A stretch of DNA of 64,000 bases from Arion vulgaris (Eukaryota > Mollusca > Gastropoda > Stylommatophora > Arionidae), in assembly GCA_020796225.1 (NCBI GenBank), contig CM036765.1, forward strand, positions 30,222,066 through 30,286,065, in the 5' to 3' direction. The translations under genes were made by a program, and so were the position numbers. The number at the start of each line of letters is the position of its first letter. The stretch's first letter is position 1. A model generated the notes under the pieces. That model did no database searches, was not told the DNA's origin, and was given only the letters and a program-made list of their open reading frames with translations. Positions 44,366-55,385 of this stretch are shown here, piece by piece.

Positions 44366-45449
44366 ACGGTGGCGCAGAAATAATGATTGTGGTTTGAATC
44401 AATATTTGGTAAATTGTTTATACCTGAAGGACTAGATTAGTAGTTGCTTTGAACTGATTTATGTTGCGACGACTGAGTGTTGCTCTGATTAGCCAATTCT
44501 GTATACCTCTACCTACTAGATATGAAGTTGCTTAGAACAGATTCATAATACATGAAGAATGGAGGTGTGTTTATAGTGTCTATCTGAAGACACGCTTATG
44601 TGCATACAAATATGGTTCATTTTGTTGTCTTTTGTACAACCCATTCAGGCAAGGACAAGATTTTATTTTGTGAATCACCCAAGAACTTAGTTTCATAAAT
44701 GTTCGCAAGTTGAACGGTGCGAAACCAATGTGACCAACAAGATAGATGCAAAATGAAGGGCGTGTCCTAGTACATAAGCCACAAACATTAAGTAGAGGAG
44801 AGTAGCATTGTCTTTCTTCTTTCTTCCTTATTTATGTCTTTTTAAAACTTTATAGTTTCTTTGTATTCGTGGTAAATATTTTTTATAGTAATAATTATAC
44901 CATGCCTTGAGTATGGTTTCAGGAGAAGTGAAGAATAGAACCAATATCTACTCTCGCATATCGAGTAGATTATGAGGGGTTTGGATGGGGCAGATGACCC
45001 CACACTGTAAAAAAAAAGACTGTAAAAGCAGAGACAGTAACAACCCTAACTGCTCATGAAGATCAGTGGAAAGGCACAAGATTGAACTGAGTGGACATTT
45101 ATTTTGCCTTTTCTACTCGTAAATATATACTTTCTCGACTCCCAAATTCCTTTAGTGTTAGGATGTCTACTTTCTTTGGTGGATAGATAATACACCGCAC
45201 ACACCCCCAGCTCTTCACTGGCTAAGTACAACATTCATTCTCTCCCCCTTTCCCCACCGTATTGAACCCAAGAGAGAATGACCAATCGCTGTTGGATCAA
45301 AGTAGAAGGCGTTACGAAAATGGATCCTTTCTGAAAAACATATACAATTGGAAATATATAGTATTTTAAACTCTTACATCAATTATTATTGGTTATTACA
45401 TCAATTATATGTCGCTAGTATATCAATAAAATGTCCCGTAGTCTTTGCA
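44366..45449. other. Intergenic, nothing recognised
   Basis: 1.1 kb without a supported feature. Confidence 0.45.
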
Positions 45450-45615
45450 AACCTTTTGGTATGAAGTCATTTCACATTTCTTGTTCCTATTGTGCAGGAG
45501 GTAGGAGAGCCAATTTCTTTCCTCGCATGTGAAACGTCCAGTGGGGAATTGAACCCACAACCCTTCTGTGTCCTATTCGATAGGCGTGCGCTTATACATT
45601 ACTCTAATCCGTAAC
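45450..45615 (-). mobile_element. tRNA-like SINE head or tRNA pseudogene
   Basis: On minus, an A-box-like GATTAGAGTAATG (about 45608-45596) and the B box GGGTTCAATTCCC (about 45556-45544) are spaced as in a tRNA. The loop ATCGAAT would place CGA as anticodon, but the anticodon stem is mispaired. CCTCGCATGTGAAACG-type sequence follows. Not a functional tRNA. Confidence 0.55.
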
Positions 45616-45704
45616 ATGTCGTTAGTATAATGAATATAAATAGACATTTAGAGAAAAGGTTAATAGTCTGAGTGACAGACATGAGATAGACAGATTAACA
45701 GGTC

Positions 45705-46345
45705 GGTAGACTGACATTACAGCAGTAAGACAAGCATACAGTAGTCAGACAAGCATACAGTAGTCAGACCGACATACAACAGACAGACATACAGCAGTCA
45801 GACAGACATACGACAGTCAGACAGACACAGCAGTCAGACAGACATACAGCAATCAGAACAGACATACAAGCAGTCAGACCGACATTAAACAGTCAGACGA
45901 CATTAAACAGTCAGACAGAAATACAACAGTCAGACAAACATACAACAGTCAAACAGGCATACAACAATCAGACGGACATACAGCAGTCGGGCAGACATAT
46001 ATCTGTCAGACCGACATACAGCAGTCGGGCAGACATACAGTAGTCAGACAGACATACAGTAGTCAGACTGACATGCATCAGTAAGATCGACATTCAACAG
46101 TCAGACAGACATACAACAGACAGACATACATATAACAGTCAGACCGACATACATTAGTCAGACCGACATACATTAGTCAGACCGACATACATTAGTCAGA
46201 CTGACATACAGCAGTCAGACCGACAAAAACAGTCAGACCGACAAACAGCAGACAGACATACAGCAGACATACATACACACCAGTCAGACCGACATACATT
46301 AGTCAGACAGACATACAGCAGTCAGACTGACATACAACAATCGTA
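45705..46345. repeat. 19-bp tandem array (CAGTCAGACMGACATA)
   Basis: More than 30 imperfect copies of an approximately 19-bp unit such as GTCAGACCGACATACATTA, with many one- or two-base variants. Confidence 0.92.
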
Positions 46346-46739
46346 CAGACAGATTGAACTATTACCTTATCTATGAGCATATATTGGCATTACCTTCAAC
46401 TTGTGAATCCGGTATCTATGAGAATGTGTCGAGAAAAGAAATAATAACAAAAACAAATATGCTACACTGGAATGTAACGGTTATCGGGTTTGCTTTTTTA
46501 TGTATGTCCGTGTGTATACGAGTATACAGTGTGTGTGCTTGGGCGTGTATATATTACACCACGTTATGCATGAATGATTTAAGACACATGGTTAGCTTCT
46601 ACTAAAACATAAATAAAACCTCGACCTTAGACATAACAAATGTGACTACTTGTTGCAAGAAAAAGACATAAAAGGATATATGTATGAACTACAAAGACAA
46701 ATCTGTTTATGCCAGAGACAGCATTGAATATCTTATTCT
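46346..46739. other. Intergenic, nothing recognised
   Basis: No supported feature. Confidence 0.45.
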
Positions 46740-46930
46740 TCTTCTTCTGCGTTCTCATTAGATTGGGATTTCGGATTCTCTAATAAAGGCAGCCGTTTGC
46801 CTCAGATTATCAGCCAGGTCATACAGTTTGTCTTGGACGCTGGTGTAAGTGGCCACCTCTTTCTTCTCAAGTCTGCATATTGGGGGCAGTTTTGTAGGAT
46901 ATATTTCCTATGATTTCTGTCTCCCCGTGT
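46740..46930 (-). pseudogene. LINE-F 3' end, single-copy version of the 88-bp unit
   Basis: Contains one copy of the 88-bp unit (TTCTGCGTTCTCATTAGATT...) continuing directly into GGACGCTGGTGTAAGTGG and TTCTCAAGTCTGCATA, as at 36900-36950. It therefore shows the LINE 3' end without amplification. Confidence 0.85.
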
Positions 46931-46939
46931 GTGACGACC

Positions 46940-47265
46940 TCTTCCCACATAAAGTTTTGACCACCTTCATGATGGTAGGTCTGACATTCTTACTGTGCGG
47001 CTAAATCTCCGAGGCAGATTGGCGACCGTAGAATCCGTTATCCCATTCCTCATTGTGAGGGTCGTTGCACCATGTTATGCGCCTTACGGCCTTGTGCATC
47101 CATTTTCTGCAAGCATTTGTTTCGGGTTAGCATTCCTTAGCGGACACGTGCATCCGATTTCAGCCAAACCTCCTTAGGCGCCTCTTACGACATGCGTGGC
47201 AGGTAACAGTGGTTCTATTATTTGCACCCCAAATTTGGGCCCCGGTAACCATTCGGCCAGCATTG
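46940..47265 (-). mobile_element. SINE-3 copy
   Basis: Plus shows ACACGTGCATCCGATTTCAG, CGCCTCTTACGACATGCG and CCCCAAATTTGGGCCCCGG, the same end as 32405-32645. The tail side is diverged. Confidence 0.7.
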
Positions 47266-47439
47266 AATATATAAACAATAGTTCCAGCGAACAGAAGGTA
47301 GGGAGGGCTAGTTAACCTAGCCGACTTCACAGAACGCAGAACAGACAAATGGGTGCTTAGTCGCTTACAGTAAAAGTAAATAAATATGCAATGTTATAGT
47401 GGCCTTGTCTAGTTGATCATACACTTTACTACCAGGGGT

Positions 47440-47660
47440 CTCTATAGGGAAGGGGTTGAGACCTTTGACTGTCGTTATCAAGGTTGTTGGTTCAAATCCG
47501 GACCTAGTCAAATGTTAATTTTTTCCACGGAGATCCCTATGATTGTTGCTGGAGCTACGGCGTTCGCGATTTTTGCAACACTCTCTGCGTGCCATTTCTG
47601 CAGACAGGGCTGGAACCCTATGAGGAAACTCGGTGCATTGAAGTCAATACTTCGCCTTCA
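47440..47660 (+). mobile_element. SINE-2 copy with tRNA-like head
   Basis: The head includes GGTTCAAATCCGGACC (B box) preceded by ACTGTCGTTATCAAGG, the single-copy counterpart of the 31-bp unit at 37846. The body (GAGATCCCTATGATTGTTGC, TGCAACACTCTC, CCTTCAGACCCTTC) follows. Confidence 0.8.
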
Positions 47661-48007
47661 GACCCTTCAGAAAATTTAGACCAGTAATACAGTGCGCATG
47701 CGTCCAATGATGGGGGCATCAATTGAGCTCTTGTCACTGGTGATGAATCATTGGCAAACAAAACCAACCTGCTGTCCTTGCAATTACCATCGCCAGATGG
47801 GAAAGCTATGGGAGGCAACTCAGACATAAAAAGCAACTCTGTCTGGGTACGGCATAGTACGTTTGCTACGGCGTAGTAGCGGGATATGTCAGAGCGCATA
47901 TATAAATAAATAAACCTTAACTTTGACCGCTAAATCTATCAACATGGGGGCTTTGCTACCAATTACAATCTTGGAAGTGAAACCGATTGCAGACAGAATC
48001 CGGATTG
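47661..48007. other. Intergenic, nothing recognised
   Basis: No supported feature. Confidence 0.4.
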
Positions 48008-48365
48008 ACTGATTGATTGATAGGGCCATCATTATTGCCCTTCGGAGAGCCACCATGTGTGCTCCGATCTCTTTCTTACATAGGAAGATCTCAGTTGCAG
48101 TGCACGAAAACCGTAGCACCGGCGAGGGTCCCCGATGTAATTTTAAAGACGCTATTTTGTATTAATTTTTAATTTTTATCCTTTATAATGAATTTTGCTC
48201 GAGCAGCGGCTTTCCAGCCTGCTCTTCTCGATTTTGAACTGCCAAGGGTTCCTCTGCGTGGTCTAATTGAAAACGGGACCTACGCTCCATCGTCCGTCTC
48301 CGATAGGACCATGAACTCGATAGGTCCAGGAATCCAAGTGAACTGGATACTGAGAATATGTTTAC
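48008..48365 (-). mobile_element. SINE-1 copy, most of body
   Basis: Minus orientation: a GATTGATTGATAG tail (plus) at about 48008-48020, then the 3' body, the CAGCGGCTTTCCAGCCTGCTC central domain and the upstream domain. The tRNA head is replaced after about 48330. Confidence 0.8.
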
Positions 48366-48931
48366 CCTAGCAACAAACATGAGGATCCAGTATGTCCAAG
48401 GACTTGAACGCAGGAAAAAAATAAAGTAGAAAGGAAACTGAAATATTTGATAACATTGTGAGCAATAACAGTTTACCAGAGTGTATCACACATTCTTAAG
48501 TAGTAGCATGTTTCCTTGCGGAACGTCGGTTTCATCACAGCCCGCCTGAAAATCTCTGTCTCTAGCAAGTTTTCTTGCCTCTTCCAGCGATAAGTATCAC
48601 ACATTTAGGAAGAGAATATGTGACTATACAGCAAACAACTTAATTTATTTCTTATCAATTCTAAACTGAAGGGCAGCAACTTGCTAACTACAAGTAAGTG
48701 TTAAGGATTTACTATAATTATATCAGTTATCTCCCGTATAACAGTAATATGACATGTATTGCTCACTTTGAATACTGTTATTATCAATTTTATATTGACA
48801 TAAAATACAACGTAAAATGACATTAGAAGCAAACTTTATCATATTAAAGAACGTAAAACATAAATCTAGTTATCAGAAACCGACAAATGGATGCTCCTAA
48901 TAATAAAACTTAACGAATCTAAAAGTCCGAG
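48366..48931. other. Intergenic, nothing recognised
   Basis: No coding signal. 48505-48580 shares CCGCCTGAAAAT and CTCTAGCAAGTTTTC with 51385-51420, a minor dispersed repeat. Confidence 0.45.
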
Positions 48932-49012
48932 GTCACGATGGCCGAGTGGTTAAGGCGTTGGACTCGAAATCCAATGGGTTTACCCGCGCAGGTTCGAATC
49001 CTGCTCGTGACG
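48932..49012 (+). tRNA. tRNA-Ser (anticodon CGA)
   Basis: A complete nuclear tRNA-Ser. The 7-bp acceptor stem is GTCACGA (48932-48938) with TCGTGAC (49005-49011), discriminator G. The D arm is GCCGAGTGGTTAAGGC. The anticodon stem-loop is TTGGA-CTCGAAA-TCCAA with anticodon CGA, the long variable arm is GGGTTTACCC, and the T arm is GCAGG-TTCGAAT-CCTGC. All stems pair. No intron. The long variable arm and anticodon fix serine identity. It should decode UCG. Confidence 0.97.
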
Positions 49013-49033
49013 AATTTTTTTTTTCTTTTTCTT
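49013..49033 (+). terminator. Pol III T-run terminator of tRNA-Ser
   Basis: A run of about 12 T residues begins 4 bases after the tRNA and is followed by further T-rich sequence. This is the usual Pol III stop signal. Confidence 0.85.
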
Positions 49034-49174
49034 GAAGAGTTCTAGTTAGTTTTTCTTCCAATTTCTGTCAATTTGGAAATACAAAGCCAGTAAATGTTTG
49101 ACAGACATATTACTCAGAAGTAACCAGGAAAGATATAGATGTACATAGCTGAGTAAGAGATATTCATCGAGTAA

Positions 49175-50870
49175 CGAAACCTTTCAGCCATACGAGCATA
49201 AATGATATTCAAGGTAAACCTATATATGAAGGAGATAAGATCAGGGAAAGATGGAAAGAATACTTTAAAGACCTCTTGAATATACCAGATAATGGAAATA
49301 TAACACCACTCAAACCGAGATCTGCATACAGGGCCGAGCGGTATATTTTCTCAGTATGATGCAGGTCTTCGATATGCCGCCCTTAAATGTTTTTCTTTAA
49401 AATAACCTAAAATTATGATTTTGATTTCGTTGCTTATTCCCCCTCTTTACGGTTCCGCTGATGCGCCGTCTCTCTGCTTCATAGCACCGCACGGCCTGTC
49501 TGCATACGACGAAGAACCTGAAATACTAGAAAGGAGGTTAAGAGAAGCTACTAAGAGAAGCACAAAGAGTAAGGACGCAGGAATTGTTGGAATAACAGCA
49601 GAAACAATAAAGGTGTGTGGAGAAATTGGAGTAACCTGATTATATTACGTCTTCAAGAAGACATTGGAAGAAAGAATTGTTCAATCACATTGGGGAAAAA
49701 ACTATTATAGTACCAGTATGAAAAAATGGCAAATGGGGGCGGGGGACGGACAAGATTATGATACATGTAGAAGTATTTCCTCCTAAGCCATGTGGGAAAA
49801 AATGTTCGCAAGAGTTCTGGAGCAGCCAATAAGACCAATTGTTGAACCAACACTCAGTTCACAACAGTTCACAAAGCATTCGATAGGGGTTAACAGAAAT
49901 ATTATGGAATGTCCTTGAACTTTACAGAATAAAAGGAACGCTGCTAGACTGTGTTAGAGTCATATATAGGGAAAGGGAAAATGCCATACGAACAAGAGCC
50001 GGAATCACAAATTGGTTTCCAGTAACATCGGGAGTACGGCAAGGTTGTGTTTTATCATCTCTGCCCTTCATTATATATATTATATAGACGGTATCAGAAA
50101 AATAGACGAAACATCACCAGACGTAGATCAACAACACAATGAACTGCTCTGTGCTGACGACCAGTGTCTATATTCCATAATAATAGTGAATAGCTGCAAA
50201 AACACATAAACTTACTCAACAATAGCTGCCTCAAATACAACATGAAGATCAACATTCCATAGATAGAAGTCATGACTATAAACAGAGAACATAAAGATAT
50301 CAACATACAAATAAATGACCAAACGCTAAAGCAAGTACGAGAATTCATATACCTCGGAAGAATCCTCACATCTGATAGCAGACTGGATAGAGAGATCGAA
50401 ACTAGAATCCAGCAAACCAACAACATTACATACCAGCTTACCCCAATCTTGAAACATCCAGCAATTCCAGTAGAGACTAAAAGACAAATTATAAATGCAA
50501 TCTTCATACCAACACTGTGCTACCAGTTGCAGACATGAGCATTGACAAAAGAACAAGAATGTAAAATTACCACCTGTAAAATGAGATGCTTGAGGAAAAT
50601 GGTAAATAAACAAGAGATCATATAAGAAAGGAGGAAATTAGAAGAACAGTCGGAACAACACCTGTTGTTAGATTCATTGAAAAACAGACTCAAGCGGTTT
50701 GGCCACTTGGTGAGAATGAACACGACCACACCAGTTGCAAGAGTGAACAACCTGAAAACAGAATTATCAAGAGGAAGGGGCAGACCAAGAGCAAGATGGA
50801 TTAAATTTAGTTACAAACACACCACAGTATCTCCATAGTATCACACCATATCAAGCGACCGAACGTACAC
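49175..50870 (+). pseudogene. LINE-B: decayed RT copy with hAT-type insertion
   Basis: Successive frame pieces match a LINE RT from the region before the catalytic core to the C-terminus: GDKIRERWKEYFKDLL (about 49230), SKDAGIVGITAETIKVCG (about 49570), TSGVRQGCV-like and LLCADDQCLY (about 50030-50170, the YxDD region altered), EFIYLGRILTSDSRLDREIE (about 50340-50400), and FGHLVRMN with GRGRPRARW (about 50700-50805). Many stops and frameshifts occur. A 170-bp element interrupts it at 49329-49498. Related 3' ends lie at 52322-52685 and 59287-59995 (both minus). Confidence 0.85.
49329..49498. mobile_element. 170-bp hAT-type MITE with 8-bp target duplication
   Basis: Flanked by the direct repeat TCTGCATA (49321-49328 and 49499-49506). 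Ends are CAGGGCCGAGCGGT and, reverse-complemented, CAGGCCGTGCGGTGCTA. CAG...CTG termini and an 8-bp duplication are the hallmarks of hAT superfamily insertions. Non-coding. The open frame at 49415-49639 merely crosses its right edge into the LINE. Confidence 0.88.
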
Positions 50871-51262
50871 TATCTCGGAAACCGATTATTAGTTGCGCCT
50901 GCGACACCTAACGACAAAAAGCAGAGAACGACAACATAAAGTATTCATATAGCAAGCACCGACAGCAGCCACAATATAGCCTGCAACAACACACAACATC
51001 AACGGTCTTATCCAAGAAACTAGAAGTGAATCACTGTTTTGTTCATCTTCCCTTCTCTTACATAATCTGTAATGAGGTCATGTTTACTAATGACGTCATT
51101 CACACCTACTAGAAAACGACGTGTTAAGCTCAGGGTTGTAAAGGTATTTATTTGTTTGCTCGCAAGCATTTTGACACTGTGTGTGTTGTTTAATAATGTC
51201 CTGGTGTGCTAGTGATGAGCTTTTCAGTAACTTTCAAGTAATTTATATTATTCGTTACTCAT
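50871..51262. other. Intergenic, nothing recognised
   Basis: No supported feature. Confidence 0.4.
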
Positions 51263-51263
51263 C

Positions 51264-51339
<76 letters not shown>

Positions 51340-51340
51340 G
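51263..51340. repeat. (GATT)n microsatellite
   Basis: About 19 GATT units. Matches the tetranucleotide tail type of SINE-1 and probably expanded from a SINE tail on minus. Confidence 0.92.
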
Positions 51341-51423
51341 CAACATTTAGCATGTCCTTTGCAAAAAGTCACTCTCATCAAAGTCCGCCTGAAATATTCT
51401 CAGTCTCTTTCAAGTTTTCATAA

Positions 51424-51635
51424 TGATTGATAAAACCAGCATCATTGCACTTCGGTGAATAAACATATGTGCCTATATCTCTTTTTTTTTTTACACAAGA
51501 AGATCTCAGCGGCAATGCATGAACTCCGTTGCACCGGTTATATTCTCCTATGTAATTTTGAACATGGTGAACATTTTGTATAAATTTTATTTGAATTCTT
51601 TCAATGAATTTTGACCGTACAGTGGCATACATGGA
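51424..51635 (-). mobile_element. SINE-1 3' half
   Basis: Plus shows TGATTGATAAAACCAGC, CATTGCACTTCGGTGA, a T-expanded CTCTTTTTTTTTTTACAC and AGAAGATCTCAGCGGC. Diverged. Confidence 0.75.
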
Positions 51636-51784
51636 CAGTGTGATACAATCGAAGAGATATCCTAACCAATGCCTCTACTTGCACACGAAAAATGAACTCA
51701 ATTTATCTCCATCTTCGTCTTTTTAACGACAATCTCCAATGATGCACAGTTTGTTCGTTTTATAAAGCTCTTAATTTGCGATGA

Positions 51785-52065
51785 TGAATGACATACTCAA
51801 AAGAGAAGATGGAAATGGCTCGGACATGTTATGAGAATGAGACAAGAAATGCCTGCAAGGATAGCCCTCACTTGGACACCAGAGGGGAAGAGAAAGAAAG
51901 GCAGACCACGGACAACATGGAGGCGCATGATGGAAGAGGAACTGGACACCGCATCTCTGACGTGGGGCTCTGCGCTGAAGGTTGCACGGACAGGAGAGCA
52001 TGGAAAGTCCTTTCTGAAGCCCCATGTGTCACTAGGCATGACGGGATTAAGTAAGTAAGTAATTT
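51785..52065 (+). pseudogene. LINE-E C-terminal fragment
   Basis: Encodes RWKWLGHVMRMRQEMPARIA, then GKRKKGRPRTTWRRMMEEEL and ALKVARTGEHGKSFL, followed by a (TAAG)n tail. The frame is intact to its end but truncated upstream. Confidence 0.85.
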
Positions 52066-52321
52066 GCGATGGTATTTGGCCAGAAGATTTGCAGGATTCT
52101 GCTGAAACATTTATGTTGAAATGTCTCCAACTTGTGTATGATGTTGCAGCTCATTTTTCAGCTCTCACTACCATACAATAACACTGTCAATATCTAACAC
52201 TACAGGATGTTGGCTTACACTACAATATACACAGATCTTCAGTACTACCATGCTGTTATATTATAGTAAGTAATCTAAATGTTATTGATTGATTAAGTAA
52301 AACAACATACTTCTTCTTTTG

Positions 52322-52685
52322 TCGTCACACTTCTACCGGGTTGTTGCCCAGTGTCGTGGTTTTATGTTTTTGTCTTGCGCTGTTCTGGTGGCTTGTGTGA
52401 TTGTTATCTTTGCTCTTTCACAGGATTCTGCTACGCCATCTAACCATCTTTTCCGTGGTCTTCCTCTTGCCTTCTTTCCGGATGTTCTGTTGTAGAAGAC
52501 TCTGTATACTGTGGAGTTTGGATGCATTCTTATTAAGTGGCCAAACCACTTCATTCTTTGTTTATCTATATAATTCAAGCACGGTTTTGTGCCAACTTTC
52601 TTTCTTATGCTGATGTTAGTGATTCTGTCTTTTCTTGTGTTGTTGGTAACTTTTCGCAGGCAACACATTTCACATGTAGTTATTT
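52322..52685 (-). pseudogene. LINE-B 3' end
   Basis: Minus encodes TTCEMCCLRKVTNNTRKDRI, KVGTKPCLNYI, MKWFGHLIRM, KARGRPRKRW and YIKPRHW-like KNIKPRHW. The 3' tail shows as TTCTTCTTTT on plus. It abuts duplication copy 2 at 52686. Confidence 0.85.
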
Positions 52686-52725
52686 TTGTGACTGCGCTTT
52701 GCTTAAAACAACATACTATACAGAA

Positions 52726-52957
52726 CAATTAGATGCTTTTGGTCACATCAAGCGTCACGATGGTATGAGGAGAATAATATTAGAGGGCAGTGTCCCAGGA
52801 CGCAGAGGCAGACCAAGAATAAGATGGCTACAAGATATTAAAGAAACCATGAATAGGACCATCGGCGAAGTGGGTGAACTAGCTAGAGACAGAGTGAATT
52901 TCAGATGCGCTGCAAAGAGAGCAACGCCCTATAAAGGATACGCACCTTGATGATGAA
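52726..52957 (+). pseudogene. LINE-A 3' end
   Basis: Encodes FGHIKRHDGMRRIILEG, GRRGRPRIRW, ELARDRVNFRCAAKRAT and a stop within GGATACGCACCTTGATGATG. Same family as 1-1138. Confidence 0.9.
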
Positions 52958-53019
52958 TCTGAATGTAACAGCATAGTGTATATTAAAGAAGAGATGAACA
53001 AATAGTATGTTCCTAATTT

Positions 53020-53215
53020 GCAGCTAAAATCCGCGATAGTGTAGTGGTTAAGAGTCTCGCTTCTTGTGCATGTGATCCGGGTTCAATTCCATATTGGGAG
53101 TAAAAAAAGGTTTCCAGCCGTAGCAGTTCTCAGGTCGACCAAACCTCATTTGGAAACCAAAAAAAACACTGGGATGTAAACGCGGGCTGAGTGGGATTGA
53201 CCACATCCCTCACCG
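53020..53215 (+). mobile_element. SINE-6 copy with tRNA-like head
   Basis: The head is TCCGCGATAGTGTAGTGGTT...CGGGTTCAATTCC, with A and B boxes in tRNA spacing and likeness to a tRNA-Asp/Glu-type sequence. The stems do not fully pair. The body includes CTCAGGTCGACC. Confidence 0.75.
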
Positions 53216-53689
53216 TGTTCCGATGATCAATGAAAAATACAGTCCTTTCACCGTGTTCCCAGTGAATTCAACGTAGTATTTCGAGTTTACATGTTTCTCC
53301 TTATAAATGACATTTTTCTAGACGTACATCAACAACTATATCAGATTGAAGTCTCTTCTGTTTATATTTCAGATATATATAAGACAATCGATGTTAAGGT
53401 CGACACAGAAAACGATGTACTGTTATAATAAAAACATGTCATAGCAACCAACTACTAATCGGATACAATGACACATACAAGAATTATATTCAAATATAGA
53501 TGCATGAAAGTTACATTCGGATTATTCTTATTCTTCTTGCGTTCATCTGCTATGAATTCAGGCGTAATCAAGGCTCTAGTAGGGCGCTTCTGCCTGATTT
53601 TGCGTGATTACCTGCTTTCTTTATTATCAGTGTCCCCCGCCACACAGACCCCTTCTCCGACTTCAGAGGTAAAACATTAATATTATAAT

Positions 53690-53895
53690 TACGATATACT
53701 TCAGTGTTATATTGAACCAATACTTATATGGTAGTGAATTATGGACAATGAACAAACAATCAATAAGATCACTGGAAGCTAAAGAAATATGGTTTTATAG
53801 AAGAATTCTGAAAATCCCATGGACAGAGAAAGGGAGGGGGATGCATGATTTTTCCAGAGACCTAAAAATCGACGTCAGAACTGATTCACAGTAGC
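53690..53895 (+). pseudogene. LINE RT C-terminal fragment
   Basis: Encodes YGSELWTMNKQSIRSLE, then FYRRILKIPWTE and a degenerate end in a GA-rich run. This is the RT thumb region of a LINE, 5'- and 3'-truncated. Confidence 0.75.
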
Positions 53896-54289
53896 AGAGA
53901 GAGAGAGAGAGTTGTGGAGAGACACCATCGCCTTCCCCACCAAGCATGGCACTTGATTGATTGAGGAAGAGAAAGTTGAATGATCAGATTTGGTCATTCT
54001 GGCCAAAGTGAATCATTTTTCTTGAAGCACCTTCGTGTCGAAATTCCCTGTATGAGTCACACGTTTAATAGGTGGATTCCTGAATCATTTGGCGGGTGTC
54101 CCTATGACGTCATTCACCCACGTGATCATTGAATTTACTCACAATATAGAATATGTAGGTTCTTTTATATACATGTATGAAATATGATCGCGTGTAGTTG
54201 TGTTTCTGTTTTCATGCATTAACCCATAGTCGGATGTATTATAGAAATATTTTGAGCATGAATTAACACATGGTTGGATGCTCGTCTCT

Positions 54290-54720
54290 CGTAGAAGAGG
54301 TTCTGTGTTCGTCTCTGGTGCAAAAGGTACCAGGTTCTCTCCATAGTGGAGCCTCTGGATTTTTCCAGAGATCCTGATCTCAGTGTAGGTAAGATCGAGT
54401 TCCTAGTCCTATCGAAAACGGACGATAAAACGTAGGTCCCAGTGTTCAATTTTAGCACGTTAAAGAACCCTTGGCAGCTCAAAATCGAGAAGAGCAGGCT
54501 GGAAAGCCGCTGCCCACGCAAAATTCATTAGAAAAGATTAAATATAAAATTCCTGCAAAAATATTTTTATCACCTTCAAAATGACATCGGGGACTCTCAC
54601 CGGTGCTACAGAGTGTGTGCACTGCAGCTGAGATCTTCCCGTGTAAGAAAGAGATCGGAGCACACATGGTTACTCACCGAAGTATGGTTTTCCTATCAAA
54701 TCAATCAATCAACATGGTTG
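54290..54720 (+). mobile_element. SINE-1, near full-length copy
   Basis: The head (B box GGTTCTCTCC near 54333) is followed by TGTAGGTAAGATCGAG, GCACGTTAAAGAACCCTTGG, GAGCAGGCTGGAAAGCCGC, the 3' body, and an AATCAATCAATC tail at about 54700-54715. Confidence 0.85.
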
Positions 54721-54984
54721 GATGTGTTGCTGTGTTCTTCTTTACCTATATGTGCATATGGTTGTATGTGTTGTATGGTTCTTCTTTTCTTGAATGAATG
54801 TGTGAGTGTGTTGTGTTGTTCCTATTTGCATAAATCAGCATATGATTACATAAGATGTGCTCTTCTTACTTCTATGAATAAATATAACTATATTTGTTGT
54901 GGCAATGTTGCTTTCTGCTAATCTGTTCGATATACCTATAATTGATTGTTTTAAGATGTGTATATATCAGTGATAAGGGGGGAT
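54721..54984. other. Low-complexity TG/TTC-rich stretch
   Basis: Imperfect repetition of TGTGTTG and TTCTTCTT. No gene. Confidence 0.5.
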
Positions 54985-55170
54985 CTATATGGCTGTTACT
55001 ATTCTTTTCTCCCCTTGCGAACCCCGGCAGCACACGGGATGGTTCGAATCTGGGCGCGTCGTTCTATTTACCACTGCTATGATCCCTAATATTGTTGTTT
55101 GAGCTACGGAATTCGTCCTTTGTGCAATGCTCTCAACAAGTGGCTTGCCATTTCTGTGGAGAGGAATATG
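54985..55170 (+). mobile_element. SINE-2 copy adjoining a SINE-3 edge
   Basis: 55040-55052 holds a B-box-like GGTTCGAATCTGG, followed by the SINE-2 body (GATCCCTAATATTGTTG, GTGCAATGCTCTC). The preceding ATTCTTTTCTCCCCTTGCG...CAGCACACGG matches the end of SINE-3. The two families may share this junction. Confidence 0.6.
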
Positions 55171-55199
55171 AGTCATGGACACAAATTTCAGAGGTGATT

Positions 55200-55385
55200 T
55201 TTTTAACCCAACATGGTGAGAAGATCATAGACCCACATTTCAGAGTTTCTTCAACCACCGCCTTCTCTATGTGCTTCAACCCAGCATGTTGAGTAAACTA
55301 CGGATATGCATTTGAGAGTTTCTTTAACCCAACATGTTGAGTAAACTACGGATATACATTTGAGAGTTTCTTTAACCTAACATGT
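55200..55385. repeat. About 49-bp tandem repeat, 3-4 copies
   Basis: Units contain TTTAACCCAACATG, GAGTAAACTACGGATA and CATTTGAGAGTTTC. Confidence 0.85.

Larger units (their letters stand above)
52686..54329. repeat. Inverted segmental duplication, copy 2 (empty site)
   Basis: An uninterrupted 1.64-kb segment that reverse-complements 19806-20731 joined to 27431-28145. At 53402-53405 it carries a single GACA (TGTC on minus) exactly where copy 1 holds the LTR element. It therefore represents the pre-integration allele structure of the segment. Inside: LINE-A 3' end, SINE-6 and a LINE RT fragment. Its right edge lies in the SINE-1 head that begins the copy at 54290. Confidence 0.93.

Noticed and set aside
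49415..49639. 74-codon frame as a small protein gene
   Set aside because: It starts inside a hAT-type MITE and continues into LINE-B RT sequence; chimeric by insertion.
53030..53100. Functional tRNA gene at the SINE-6 head
   Set aside because: A and B boxes are present, but the acceptor and anticodon stems do not pair; it recurs with the same body elsewhere, so it is a SINE head.
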